NCBI RefSeq assembly: GCF_003711225.1
Contig: NZ_CP031030.1
Span: forward strand, 7,122,501-7,186,500
Reading direction: 5' to 3'
Origin: Runella sp. SP2
GTDB taxonomy: Bacteria > Bacteroidota > Bacteroidia > Cytophagales > Spirosomataceae
Length of the DNA: 64,000 nt
The notes beneath the pieces were generated by a model. That model had not been told where the DNA came from and did not search any database. It saw only the letters and a list, made by a program, of their open reading frames with translations. Numbering within the stretch: the stretch's first letter is position 1; the number at the start of each line of letters is the position of its first letter. Of the stretch, positions 20,189 through 28,873 are shown piece by piece. Both the position numbers and the translations under genes were made by a program.

Positions 20189-20284
20189 ATGCCAATCATC
20201 ATTTTACAACTCTTGTTTCTTTGCTTATTCTGCTCTTGCTCTTGTTTTGCGCAACAGGCGTCCTCACTACTACAGCAATTTTAG
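20189..20284 (+). pseudogene. Signal-peptide stub of a lost exported protein
   Basis: A 31-residue frame reading MPIIILQLLFLCLFCSCSCF, then AQQASSLLQQF and a stop. The hydrophobic core ending in CFAQ looks like a complete secretion signal with a cleavage site, but nothing follows. It lies downstream of a good promoter and directly before the MntA/HepT module. It could instead be a genuine tiny peptide or chance. Confidence 0.3.
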
Positions 20285-20318
20285 CGGCTATTCTCTTCTG
20301 CTTTCTAGCAGAAAACCG

Positions 20319-20326
20319 TAACTTTG
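20319..20326 (+). promoter_or_regulatory. -7 box of the mntA-hepT operon
   Basis: TAACTTTG matches TAnnTTTG. Transcription would begin around 20333, leaving a short leader to the ATG at 20348. The alternative TTG start at 20324 lies inside the box and is therefore unlikely. Confidence 0.55.
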
Positions 20327-20347
20327 GATAGAAAATTTAGTTCTACT

Positions 20348-20635
20348 ATGCAATCTCTGACAACCATCATTCAGTATTTAGAAAGCTCACTGTTTTTCCA
20401 AACCTATAATTTGGAGAAAATTGGCATTTTTGGCTCAGTAGCACGTGAAGAGGATGCAAATGACTTAGACTTATTGATTGATGGTGACCCAAGTGACTTC
20501 AAAAAATGGGTTCAATTCAAGGAAAAAATTGAAGCTGATTTAGCTATTAAAGTAGATATTATGTTTGAAAAATACGCCGACCCGATTATTCTTTATCGTG
20601 CAAAAAAAGACTTAATCTATGCAACAAGACATTAA
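20348..20635 (+). CDS. MntA-type nucleotidyltransferase antitoxin
   Basis: About 95 residues of the minimal nucleotidyltransferase fold. The catalytic signature is IGIFGSVAREEDANDLDLLID (Gly-Ser, then paired Asp in DLDLL), with a further Asp in KVDIMFE. In characterised MntA/HepT systems this protein neutralises HepT by adding AMP units to a tyrosine of the toxin. The next gene overlaps it by 17 nt, the usual tight coupling. Start chosen at ATG 20348 because the -7 box covers the upstream TTG. Possible alternative: a solitary MNT protein, but the HepT neighbour argues against that. Confidence 0.85.
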   Translation: MQSLTTIIQYLESSLFFQTYNLEKIGIFGSVAREEDANDLDLLIDGDPSDFKKWVQFKEKIEADLAIKVDIMFEKYADPIILYRAKKDLIYATRH

Positions 20636-21062
20636 AAATGATTTGGTTTATTTGCTCAGAATGCTTGAATCAATTGGAAAAATACAGCTGTACATTGCTA
20701 ATTTCGATAAAGCTATTGAGTTTTTTCGAGCTAATGACCAACAAAATTTCAATGCTTCTCTTATGTTACTTATTAATATTGGAGAGCAGTCCAATCGAGT
20801 AAGTAACATTCTTAAAATAAAACATTCTGATTTAGCATGGCTTCAGATAAAGAGTTTTCGTAATCGTGTAGCTCACGACTATATTGGTATTGACCGATTT
20901 ATTGCATTTGACATTCTTCAAAACGAGTTGCCTACATTGAAACGCCAATTAGAACAAATTATACGTGTGGAAATGTTAGATGGTAATTTTGATAGAGAAG
21001 AATACAAACTCGCTCAAAATAGTGAATACTATACTCATATTGACTATAAAAATATTGAATAA
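20619..21062 (+). CDS. HepT-like ribonuclease toxin (DUF86)
   Basis: 147 residues, mostly helical, with the HEPN signature RNRVAHDYIGID (R-x4-H-x-Y) near residues 86-97, the RNase active site and the tyrosine that MntA modifies. It overlaps mntA and forms the toxin half of a type VII toxin-antitoxin module. It ends only 11 nt before the dnaE start, so dnaE is likely transcribed at least partly from the mntA promoter. No terminator lies between. Confidence 0.85.
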   Translation: MQQDIKNDLVYLLRMLESIGKIQLYIANFDKAIEFFRANDQQNFNASLMLLINIGEQSNRVSNILKIKHSDLAWLQIKSFRNRVAHDYIGIDRFIAFDILQNELPTLKRQLEQIIRVEMLDGNFDREEYKLAQNSEYYTHIDYKNIE

Positions 21063-21073
21063 TCTCCCCAATT

Positions 21074-24000
21074 ATGCAATTCTCCCACCTCCACTGCCAC
21101 ACCCAATATTCCCTACTCGACGGGGCGGCAGATATTAAGAAACTGTTTAAAAAGGCCAAAGCTGACGATATGCCCGCCATTGCCATTACTGACCACGGCA
21201 ACATGTTTGGCGTATTTGAGTTTGTGGCCGAAGGACATAAACAAGGCATCAAACCCATCGTGGGCTGTGAGTTTTATTTGGTAGAAGACCGCCACAAAAA
21301 ACAGTTTACCAAAGAACAAAAAGACGTTCGCCGCCACCAATTGCTGCTGGCCAAAAACGCCGAAGGCTATCGCAACTTGGCCAAACTCTGCTCGCTGGGC
21401 TTCATCGAAGGGATGTACGGCAAATACCCACGTATCGACAAAGAACTTCTAGTAAAATACCACAAAGGACTCATCGCCACGACTTGTTGCATTGGGGCAA
21501 GTGTACCACAGGCTATCATCAAAAAAGGTGAAGAGGCTGGACGCCAAGAGTTTAAGTGGTGGCTCGATTTGTTTGGGGATGACTATTACGTCGAAATCCA
21601 ACGCCACGGTATTCGTGATCAAATCATTGCCAACGAAGCCTTGCTCAAATACGCCAAAGAGTTCAACGTCAAGGTGATATGTTCCAATGATAGCCACTAT
21701 GTAGAACAAGACGACGCCAACGCTCACGATATTTTGTTGTGTGTCAATACGGGTGATAAACAATCAACACCTACCAACAAGGACTTTGATGACGAAAATC
21801 CGATGCCCAAAGGCACGCGCTTTGCGTTTTTCAACGATGAGTTTTATTTCAAAACCAAAGACGAAATGCTCAAAACGTTCAGTGATTTACCCGAATCGCT
21901 GGACAATACGCAAGAAATCGTTGACAAAGTAGAATTGTTAAAGCTCAATCGGGATATTTTATTGCCTAACTTCCCCATTCCCGACGAGTTTAAAAAGCAC
22001 AGTATTTCGCAAATGATTGAGTTCAACGGTAAAATGAAAGAACTCACCGCCGACGTGCTCAATCAGTGGGAATACCTCAAACACTGGACTTTTGAAGGCG
22101 CCCGTAAGAAATACAAAGAAATTACGCCCGAAATTGAGGAACGACTCAACTTTGAGCTGAATACCATCAAAAACATGGGTTTTCCTGGCTACTTCCTTAT
22201 CGTAGCCGACTTTATCCAAGCGGGGCGCGACATGGGCGTACTCATTGGGCCAGGGCGGGGGTCGGCGGCAGGGAGTGCCGTCGCCTATGCCATCGGAATC
22301 ACCAACATCGACCCCATCAAGTACGACCTACTTTTTGAGCGTTTTTTGAATCCTGACCGTATCTCCATGCCCGATATTGATACGGACTTCGACGACGAAG
22401 GCCGTCAACGGGTGATAGATTATGTAGTGCAGAAATACGGTAAAAATCAGGTAGCCCAAATCATCACCTATGGTACAATGGCCGCTAAATCGTCGATTAA
22501 AGACGTGGCGCGGGTAATGGACTTACCGCTGCAAGAGGCCAATGCCGTGGTAAAACTCGTGCCCGATAAGCCTACTTATGGCATGAACCTCGACAAGGTT
22601 TTCAAAGTGCCTCTCGAAAAAATGGCGGAGGTTATCACGCCCGACGAGGTAGAAAACCTAAAAAAACTGCGTGAAATGCTGAAAGGCAACGACCTGACGG
22701 CCAAAGTCCTTAAAGAGGCTCAAAAGCTCGAAGGAACCGTCCGCAACGTAGGTATTCACGCCGCGGGGATTATCATTGCACCTTCTGATTTAACCGACTT
22801 GATTCCTGTCAGTACCTCCAAAGAATCAGACTTACTAATTACTCAGTACGAAGGAAAAATCATTGAAGATGCGGGGGTTATCAAGATGGACTTCTTGGGG
22901 CTTCGCAACTTGACCATCATCAAGGAAGCCCTTCGAATGATTGAGGCGAACCACGGAGTTAAAATTGAGATTGATTATATTCCACTGGACGATGTCAAAG
23001 TTTTTGAATTGTTCCAACGAGGGGATACCAACGCCGTTTTTCAGTTTGAATCCGACGGGATGAAAAAGTACATGCGCGAACTCAAACCTGACCGTTTTGA
23101 AGACCTTATCGCCATGAACGCCCTGTATCGTCCAGGCCCAATTGCGTACATTCCTAACTTCATCAACCGTAAACACGGCCGTGAAAAAGTAGAATACGAC
23201 CTCCCCGAAATGGAGGAGTATTTGGCTGATACATACGGAATTTGTACTTATCAAGAGCAAATTATGTTGCTTTCGCAGAAAATGGCTGGCTTTACCAAAG
23301 GGGATGCCGACGTACTGCGGAAGGCTATGGGGAAAAAGCAGATTGAAGTTCTCAACAAGATGAAAAGCAAGTTCATCGACGGCGGAAAAAATAAGGGCCT
23401 TGATGAGAAAAAACTCGATAAAGTCTGGACCGACTGGGAAGCTTTTGCCTCGTATGCCTTTAACAAATCGCACTCTACTTGCTATGCCTTTGTAGCTTAC
23501 CAAACGGCGTATCTCAAAGCCCATTACCCTGCCGAGTACATGGCGGCGGTCTTGACAAGTTCACTGGGAAACATCGAAAAAATCACGTTCTTCCTCGAAG
23601 AATGTAAAGCCCTCGGGATTCCTGTACTGGGGCCTGATGTCAACGAATCGGAACGTCGTTTTGGGGTAAACAAACGCGGCGAAATTCGTTTTGGATTAGG
23701 CGGAATCAAAGGAACAGGCGACGCCGCCGTAGAAAGTATCATCGAAGAACGAACCAAAAACGGGCCTTACAAAGACCTTTTTGATTTTATCACTCGGGTA
23801 AACTTGCGTACAGTCAACAAGAAAACCATCGAATCGTTGGCCTATGCGGGAGCGTTTGACTTGTTTGAAGAATACCACCGCGCGCAGTACTTCACGGCCG
23901 CCGAGGGCGAACAGCAAAACTTAATCGAAAAACTAATCAAATACGCCAACGCCGTTCAAGCCGATAAATCCAACGCACAAGCATCGCTGTTTGGTGGTTT

Positions 24001-24778
24001 TGGCGGAGGTGGCGCCGATATTGCCAAACCTAAAGCACCTAACGTCGAACGATGGAGCGATATTGAGCGGTTGCGTTTTGAAAAAGACGTGGTTGGCTTC
24101 TACATTTCGGGTCACCCGCTTGATATGTATCGTCTAGAATTGACCAACTTCTGTACCTGTACCCTCGACAAGGTGATGCTCACTTCCGAAGTTACCGAAA
24201 CCAGTGATACCGAAGAAGGCGATACGCCTGCCGTTGCCAACGTAGAAATCGGCGGCCGTCCGCTCTTGTTTGGAAAAGATATTACCGTAGCAGGTATTGT
24301 GAGTAGCAGCCAAGTTAGAACTACCAAAACAGGAAACCCGTTTTGTATTTTTAAGCTCGAAGATTATGCAGGTTCGATGGAAATGGCGCTTTTTGGCGAA
24401 GATTTTGTGAAGTTTTCGGCTTACGTCCAAATGGGACACTTTTTGTTTGTCAAAGGCAAAATTCAAAACCGCTGGAAACAAGAAGATCAATACGAGTTTA
24501 AAATCACGTCGATGCAGCTTTTGAATGAAGTTCGTGAAAAACTCACCAAGGAAATCAAGTTGCAGTTGGATTTAGATTTACTGGATAGCGGTCTTGTAAC
24601 CAAGCTCAACGAAGCCGTACAAGCCTATCCGGGTCACTGTGCGCTCACGGTATCGGTTGTGGATCATCAAAGTCGGACGGAGGTGAAACTTCAATCACGA
24701 ACGCACCGAGTCGCGCCTACCAACGAATTTTTTAAACTGATAGAATCAATGGGAGGGGTGAATTTTTCGGTCAATTAA
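21074..24778 (+). CDS. dnaE: DNA polymerase III subunit alpha
   Basis: 1234 residues, normal for Bacteroidota DnaE. Order: N-terminal PHP domain starting HLHCHTQYSLLDGA; palm with GPGRGSAAGSAVAYAIGI near 393; catalytic PDIDTDFDDEGR near 432 with two metal-binding Asp; third Asp in KMDFLGLRNL near 604; finger and helix-hairpin-helix region; OB-fold near 1070-1110 (ITVAGIVSSSQVRTTKTGNP). It is the replicative polymerase. It starts 11 nt after hepT, an unusual partner for a core replication gene. Confidence 0.98.
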   Translation: MQFSHLHCHTQYSLLDGAADIKKLFKKAKADDMPAIAITDHGNMFGVFEFVAEGHKQGIKPIVGCEFYLVEDRHKKQFTKEQKDVRRHQLLLAKNAEGYRNLAKLCSLGFIEGMYGKYPRIDKELLVKYHKGLIATTCCIGASVPQAIIKKGEEAGRQEFKWWLDLFGDDYYVEIQRHGIRDQIIANEALLKYAKEFNVKVICSNDSHYVEQDDANAHDILLCVNTGDKQSTPTNKDFDDENPMPKGTRFAFFNDEFYFKTKDEMLKTFSDLPESLDNTQEIVDKVELLKLNRDILLPNFPIPDEFKKHSISQMIEFNGKMKELTADVLNQWEYLKHWTFEGARKKYKEITPEIEERLNFELNTIKNMGFPGYFLIVADFIQAGRDMGVLIGPGRGSAAGSAVAYAIGITNIDPIKYDLLFERFLNPDRISMPDIDTDFDDEGRQRVIDYVVQKYGKNQVAQIITYGTMAAKSSIKDVARVMDLPLQEANAVVKLVPDKPTYGMNLDKVFKVPLEKMAEVITPDEVENLKKLREMLKGNDLTAKVLKEAQKLEGTVRNVGIHAAGIIIAPSDLTDLIPVSTSKESDLLITQYEGKIIEDAGVIKMDFLGLRNLTIIKEALRMIEANHGVKIEIDYIPLDDVKVFELFQRGDTNAVFQFESDGMKKYMRELKPDRFEDLIAMNALYRPGPIAYIPNFINRKHGREKVEYDLPEMEEYLADTYGICTYQEQIMLLSQKMAGFTKGDADVLRKAMGKKQIEVLNKMKSKFIDGGKNKGLDEKKLDKVWTDWEAFASYAFNKSHSTCYAFVAYQTAYLKAHYPAEYMAAVLTSSLGNIEKITFFLEECKALGIPVLGPDVNESERRFGVNKRGEIRFGLGGIKGTGDAAVESIIEERTKNGPYKDLFDFITRVNLRTVNKKTIESLAYAGAFDLFEEYHRAQYFTAAEGEQQNLIEKLIKYANAVQADKSNAQASLFGGFGGGGADIAKPKAPNVERWSDIERLRFEKDVVGFYISGHPLDMYRLELTNFCTCTLDKVMLTSEVTETSDTEEGDTPAVANVEIGGRPLLFGKDITVAGIVSSSQVRTTKTGNPFCIFKLEDYAGSMEMALFGEDFVKFSAYVQMGHFLFVKGKIQNRWKQEDQYEFKITSMQLLNEVREKLTKEIKLQLDLDLLDSGLVTKLNEAVQAYPGHCALTVSVVDHQSRTEVKLQSRTHRVAPTNEFFKLIESMGGVNFSVN

Positions 24779-24826
24779 ATCGACAATTACTTACGCCTTT
24801 TTTCGTTTATTAGAAAAAATTGCATT

Positions 24827-26320
24827 ATGAAATATCCTCTCTACGGCCTTTTTGCGCTTTTGTTTACACAAATCCTAAAGGCACAAAATGCCCAAATTAC
24901 CCTCAAAATGGCACCTGAGGCCACCAATTTTTCGGTGTCGCTGGTAACGGAAAAAATAAAGTTTCAGCCTTCGCCAGCCATTGGTTTGGCCGACGTTGAG
25001 TTTCTAAATATTGGTTATTTTGAAATTACCAACCAAAAAGTCGCCAATGCGGAAGTAGAACTTACTGAACCTCAGTTGGTACGCCTTCAAATTGTCCCTA
25101 CTTCTGCGGGGGCTTCGGCTTATCAGCCTGGTAATCAAAGTTTTAATCGGGTGTTGTTTATCAGCCCCAATGATAAACTGACGGTGACAATTCATCCCAA
25201 TAAATCACTGACTTTTGAGGGAACAAATGCTTATTACCAAGAGTTTTTGCGGGATTATTTCAAAGAAAACTTATACGAATACTTGCCCGTATTTGGCTAC
25301 AAACCCACCAAAAATGACAACAGCATCATTTTGCCAAAGGTGGACAGCCTGCATCAAGCTCGTTTGCAGCGTTTTCAAACATTGAAAAGCCAACAACCCA
25401 TCAGCGAGGCGTTTGATGCGTACATCACGGCGACCATCAATACCGAAGCGTATCTGACCCGTCAATTGGTATTGGATAAAAAACTCCGTGAAAGTCAGGG
25501 TGTTCAGCTGAAGTCGAATCAGCGCCAAGAAATTGAGAACTTTACGCTTCAAAATTTCAAAATCTTGCCCGATGCCGCCCTCATGAGTGAGCCGTACCGC
25601 CGCGAATTGGTAAATCATATCCTGATTCCTATTACCAAAAAATACCCAACGGATTCGGCACAGCGCTACATTTTGTCGGGGGACGCATTACAATTAGCTT
25701 ACCAAGAAAGCGACGAACAGCTACGAGCCTATCCCAAACAACGCGCTTACTTACTCACACATTGGGTTGATTATGCGGTAGCGTTTAGAAGCGACATGAC
25801 CGCCGCTCGCAGTTTATTGGAAAAATTTGAACGTGCGTACCCATCTTCCGAGCTAATTCCGTATTTCAAGCAAAGCATTACGGCCAAAGAAGGTATGTAC
25901 GTAGGAAAGGGCGCCCCCAACTTTTTACTTAAAGACCGTGATGGTAAAGAAGTAACCCTCCAAAGTCTGCAAGGTAAGCCCATTTGTATTGCCTTTTGCT
26001 TTAATCTAAAACAACACGAGCTTATTTTTAAACCGCTCGAAGAAGCTTATAAGGGTCGTTTAACGTTTGTTTATCTCAACGTTACACCCAATACTTCTTT
26101 TGAGCTTTGGCAATCGTTGACCGAAAATCGTCCGAGTGTTGTCCATCTTTGGGCTTCCGACGAAGACGCACAAAAATTAAAAGAAACCTACGCAACCACC
26201 ATGGGTTATCCGTTCGTATTGATAGATGCGCAAGGAAAGATTGTAGAACGCTGGATTCCGCAAGAATTTCCTGATAACAAAACGCTTCAAAAAGAGTTAA
26301 GTGGATTGGTAAAGAAGTGA
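24827..26320 (+). CDS. Exported thioredoxin-fold protein lacking the CxxC motif
   Basis: 497 residues with a signal peptide (MKYPLYGLFALLFTQILKAQ). The central part is unrecognised and mostly helical. The C-terminal 130 residues follow the TlpA/AhpC-TSA pattern: GKGAPNFLLKDRDGKEVTLQSLQGKP, a central sheet segment, GYPFVLIDAQGKIVERW. The place where WCxxC should be reads ICIAFCFNLKQ, so no redox-active dithiol is present. It is probably a periplasmic binding or scaffold relative of TlpA proteins. It is separated from dnaE by 48 nt and could be co-transcribed; a strong terminator follows. Confidence 0.75.
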   Translation: MKYPLYGLFALLFTQILKAQNAQITLKMAPEATNFSVSLVTEKIKFQPSPAIGLADVEFLNIGYFEITNQKVANAEVELTEPQLVRLQIVPTSAGASAYQPGNQSFNRVLFISPNDKLTVTIHPNKSLTFEGTNAYYQEFLRDYFKENLYEYLPVFGYKPTKNDNSIILPKVDSLHQARLQRFQTLKSQQPISEAFDAYITATINTEAYLTRQLVLDKKLRESQGVQLKSNQRQEIENFTLQNFKILPDAALMSEPYRRELVNHILIPITKKYPTDSAQRYILSGDALQLAYQESDEQLRAYPKQRAYLLTHWVDYAVAFRSDMTAARSLLEKFERAYPSSELIPYFKQSITAKEGMYVGKGAPNFLLKDRDGKEVTLQSLQGKPICIAFCFNLKQHELIFKPLEEAYKGRLTFVYLNVTPNTSFELWQSLTENRPSVVHLWASDEDAQKLKETYATTMGYPFVLIDAQGKIVERWIPQEFPDNKTLQKELSGLVKK

Positions 26321-26336
26321 TTGGTTTCGTGAAGAG

Positions 26337-26372
26337 AATCGCCGCAACGGGTAACCATGCGGCGATTTTTTT
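26337..26372 (+). terminator. Intrinsic terminator
   Basis: AATCGCCGCA and TGCGGCGATT form a perfect 10-bp stem, followed by seven T. It starts 17 nt after the upstream stop codon. Confidence 0.9.
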
Positions 26373-26406
26373 ATCGTATTATTTCAAGTGGCAAAGTGTT
26401 AATTTG

Positions 26407-26829
26407 TCACCAAATTTCCTCCAATATATCTATGAATTTTTTCATGCTTACAATTTCAGTTGTAGCATAATTTTGAAGTTGCAGCAAGTCTGGATCACCA
26501 GTGATTAGATACGTTGCTCTACCATCTCTTGCTAGGCTTAGTAAATAATGGTCGTTTCTGTCACGCCCTATTTTTACCTGAGAGGTCACGATTACTTTAA
26601 CAGCAAACCCTTGAAAATATCCCAAAAACGTTTTAACACTAGCGGCGTCAACGCCCTTTGTCTTGAAGTAGTTTTTTCGCGGAAAACTTCGTATCTCTTT
26701 AATTAATTGGTCACAGTACAAAAACTCTATTGTATCTAAGTGATAGGTCAATTCTACAAATCGTTCTCTTGTGATACCCCCAATCAACACACTTGCAATT
26801 AGATTGGGATCAATGATGACACGTATCAT
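26407..26829 (-). CDS. PIN-domain toxin (VapC-like RNase)
   Basis: 140 residues. PIN-domain features: first acidic residue in IIDPNLIASVLIGG (family norm DTN; here DPN), a mid-protein IKEI segment, then DRNDHYLLSLARDG and ATYLITGDPDLL with the later acidic residues. It matches the 'putative toxin-antitoxin system toxin component, PIN family' group. The partner antitoxin ends 5 nt upstream on the same strand. Confidence 0.85.
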   Translation of the reverse strand: MIRVIIDPNLIASVLIGGITRERFVELTYHLDTIEFLYCDQLIKEIRSFPRKNYFKTKGVDAASVKTFLGYFQGFAVKVIVTSQVKIGRDRNDHYLLSLARDGRATYLITGDPDLLQLQNYATTEIVSMKKFIDILEEIW

Positions 26830-26834
26830 ACAGA

Positions 26835-27074
26835 TTATTCAAAGTTTCCTTCTCGAACTTCTCTGACAGCCTTAGTTACTTCAGATTGATTGGAAGTACG
26901 GTTGGGTAATTGCGTCAAGAAATCTCTCATTCCCTGGGCAGCTTTCAACGCTTTTTTGGTGGGAGGGGGCGACGTAATTTGTCGTTCTATTTTTACAAAA
27001 TCCAACGACTCCAAGTACCGAAGTAAAGCTTCAGCCTGTTTACTTTCAGAAAGTGTAAGCGTAACCTGAGTCAT
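26835..27074 (-). CDS. Antitoxin partner of the PIN-domain toxin
   Basis: 79 residues, charged, beginning MTQVTLTLSESKQAEALLRYLESLDF and ending in a Lys/Glu-rich tail (TKAVREVREGNFE). No strong DNA-binding motif is visible, but size and position, 5 nt before the PIN gene, fit a VapB-type or orphan-class antitoxin. It begins 13 nt after the M23 peptidase gene, so the pair may depend on the upstream promoter. Confidence 0.65.
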   Translation of the reverse strand: MTQVTLTLSESKQAEALLRYLESLDFVKIERQITSPPPTKKALKAAQGMRDFLTQLPNRTSNQSEVTKAVREVREGNFE

Positions 27075-27087
27075 AGCCTATAATTTT

Positions 27088-27831
27088 TTATCGTATTATT
27101 TCAGCACTCGCTAACCAATCGTAGGTATTTACAGGATGAGGAAGCGCTTCGGGCGTTAGTTGAAGATACATCATGTGTAAATGCGTGCCTGAGCGGGCTT
27201 TTGCAGCATTAAGCCCTGTACGTCCGACTTCCGCTATTTTCTGCCCTAAAGCGATTTCATCGCCTGCTTCTACCATTACTTTGCTGTGGTGGGCGTAATA
27301 AAATAACCCGTCGAGGCAAGGGTCATAAATCCACACAAAATTGCCGCCTCGGTACAAGCTTTCGTGCGACCAATTCGTTTCGGTTGCTACTACAATACCA
27401 GGGCGCATCGCCAACACATCCACGGGTTTATCTGTCTGATCATCAACGCTATCTTGGTTGCGGTCATAGACAAAAATATCGTGCGCAGGATGGCTTCCTT
27501 GTACGGAATGATCGAATAAATTAAAGCCTTTCGGGCGAAAACCCGACCCATGCCCTCCGATGTTGTTGGCATCGTAGTCGCGCAAAGGAAACACAAATCG
27601 AACCGAATCCGTGCAGTTTTGCTGGCGATACGGCTGAGTTACTTGGCGCAATTCGCGCAAAATGGCCTGAAAGCGCAATTGCGCCGAATCAGGCGTCAGG
27701 GTTTGTTCACGAATCTGCGTATTCAAATCTTGAAAAGCCATTCCCAACGTTATCATTTGTTCGCGCGGGGCATCCGAACGAGCGGCTAGTAAGCCTAAAA
27801 TCAGAATGATAAGAGCGTTAAACTTCTGCAT
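27088..27831 (-). CDS. M23 family metallopeptidase (exported)
   Basis: 247 residues with an N-terminal hydrophobic signal. LytM-type zinc ligands are visible: His and Asp in GSHPAHDIFVYD near residue 110, and the HxH pair in SGTHLHMMY near 217. GLFYYAHHSKVMVEAGDEIALGQKIAEVGRTG is the usual fold segment between them. Family members cut peptidoglycan cross-bridges or act as amidase activators. It starts 18 nt after the SMP-30 gene and precedes the antitoxin gene by 13 nt; the four genes probably form one transcript. Confidence 0.87.
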   Translation of the reverse strand: MQKFNALIILILGLLAARSDAPREQMITLGMAFQDLNTQIREQTLTPDSAQLRFQAILRELRQVTQPYRQQNCTDSVRFVFPLRDYDANNIGGHGSGFRPKGFNLFDHSVQGSHPAHDIFVYDRNQDSVDDQTDKPVDVLAMRPGIVVATETNWSHESLYRGGNFVWIYDPCLDGLFYYAHHSKVMVEAGDEIALGQKIAEVGRTGLNAAKARSGTHLHMMYLQLTPEALPHPVNTYDWLASAEIIR

Positions 27832-27849
27832 TTAAACGTATTAATGGGG

Positions 27850-28746
27850 TTATTTCTTTCCTAAAAAAGCTTGCATCATTGTCCACTCTCTACCAGGAGC
27901 GTCGGCGGTAAAAGTTTCCATACAGCCCCTGTCTTGTAAAGTGATGTAGCAAGTTCGCCCTTTTTTGCCTCCAAAACAAATATTAGACACACTTTTGCCT
28001 TTGGTTTTGATGGTTTTGACAATCTTTCCATCGGGCGCTATGACGGCCACTTCTCCCTTGCCATGGCGTGTGATATACAGGTTCCCGTTGGCGTCACAGC
28101 GCATTCCGTCCATTCCTCCGTCGGCAAATTGTATCAACAATCGTTTGTTTGACAAGCTTCCATCCGCGCCAATGTCGAAAGCCCAGACGTTACGCTGCAC
28201 GCTTTCATTGACGTATAGTGTCCGCTCGTCAGGACTCACATCAATGCCGTTGGTTGTTCCCATCGAGGGAGCGACAATTTTGGCTTTTCCTTCGGGCGAC
28301 ACGTGCCAGACTTGCCCCGTACCAGCTTTCCAGTTGGGGTCCGAACAAAAAATGTGTCCTTTGCTCGTAATCGCCAAATCATTGGGTTGATTCATGCTTG
28401 GTTCGTGGCAGTGAACAGTCACTTGCTTCGTTGCTAGGTTGACTTTCAATACATTATGGCCTGTAAAGTCGGCAACATAAAAAGTATTGGCATTGCCAAA
28501 ACGTATCCCATTGCCTGTACTTCCTTTGGGTAAGGTCAAAAAAATCGACGTTTTGTTGCGTTTGGGGATTTGGGCAATGGTACCATCCATGGCATAGTTG
28601 ACGGCATAAACATTGCCTTCGCCATCTACCGATGGGCCTTCGCAGTTGTTGGTAAACTCATGTTCACGGGTAAAGTCGGAAGTTTGGGCAAGGGCTCCGA
28701 GTCCAGATAACGCAGTAAGAATAGTTGAGAGGTAAAAATGGCGCAT
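27850..28746 (-). CDS. SMP-30/gluconolactonase family beta-propeller, exported
   Basis: 298 residues with a signal peptide ending GALAQ. Blades include EGPSVDGEGNVYAVNY (metal-binding Glu), NQPNDLAITSKGHIFCSDP, TNGIDVSPDERTLYVNES and DGMRCDANGNLYITRHGKG, the usual metal-site Glu, Asn and Asp of the SMP-30/LRE family. It probably hydrolyses a sugar lactone in the periplasm; the substrate is not known. First gene of the SMP-30/M23/antitoxin/PIN transcript. Confidence 0.87.
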   Translation of the reverse strand: MRHFYLSTILTALSGLGALAQTSDFTREHEFTNNCEGPSVDGEGNVYAVNYAMDGTIAQIPKRNKTSIFLTLPKGSTGNGIRFGNANTFYVADFTGHNVLKVNLATKQVTVHCHEPSMNQPNDLAITSKGHIFCSDPNWKAGTGQVWHVSPEGKAKIVAPSMGTTNGIDVSPDERTLYVNESVQRNVWAFDIGADGSLSNKRLLIQFADGGMDGMRCDANGNLYITRHGKGEVAVIAPDGKIVKTIKTKGKSVSNICFGGKKGRTCYITLQDRGCMETFTADAPGREWTMMQAFLGKK

Positions 28747-28798
28747 GGTTTCGCTGGTTTTAGAATACTGTAAAGATTAAGGTTTGACTCAAAATAAA

Positions 28799-28833
28799 AA
28801 AACTTTCCAAGTGACGAACACCTGAAAAGTTTT
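28799..28833 (-). terminator. Intrinsic terminator after the TlpA-like gene
   Basis: A 15-bp stem (AAAACTTTTCAGGTG with its partner, two G-U pairs) with a five-base loop is followed by a T-rich run on the minus strand. It lies between the TlpA-like gene and the SMP-30 gene and close to the SMP-30 promoter region. Confidence 0.85.
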
Positions 28834-28873
28834 CATGTTTTATTTTTCTAGCAGTAAAAAGCGAGAAGTACGC

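Noticed and set aside
20076-20321. 81-codon frame before mntA
   Set aside because: Its start overlaps the regulator repeats, the sequence is not protein-like, and a promoter box (20129) lies inside it.
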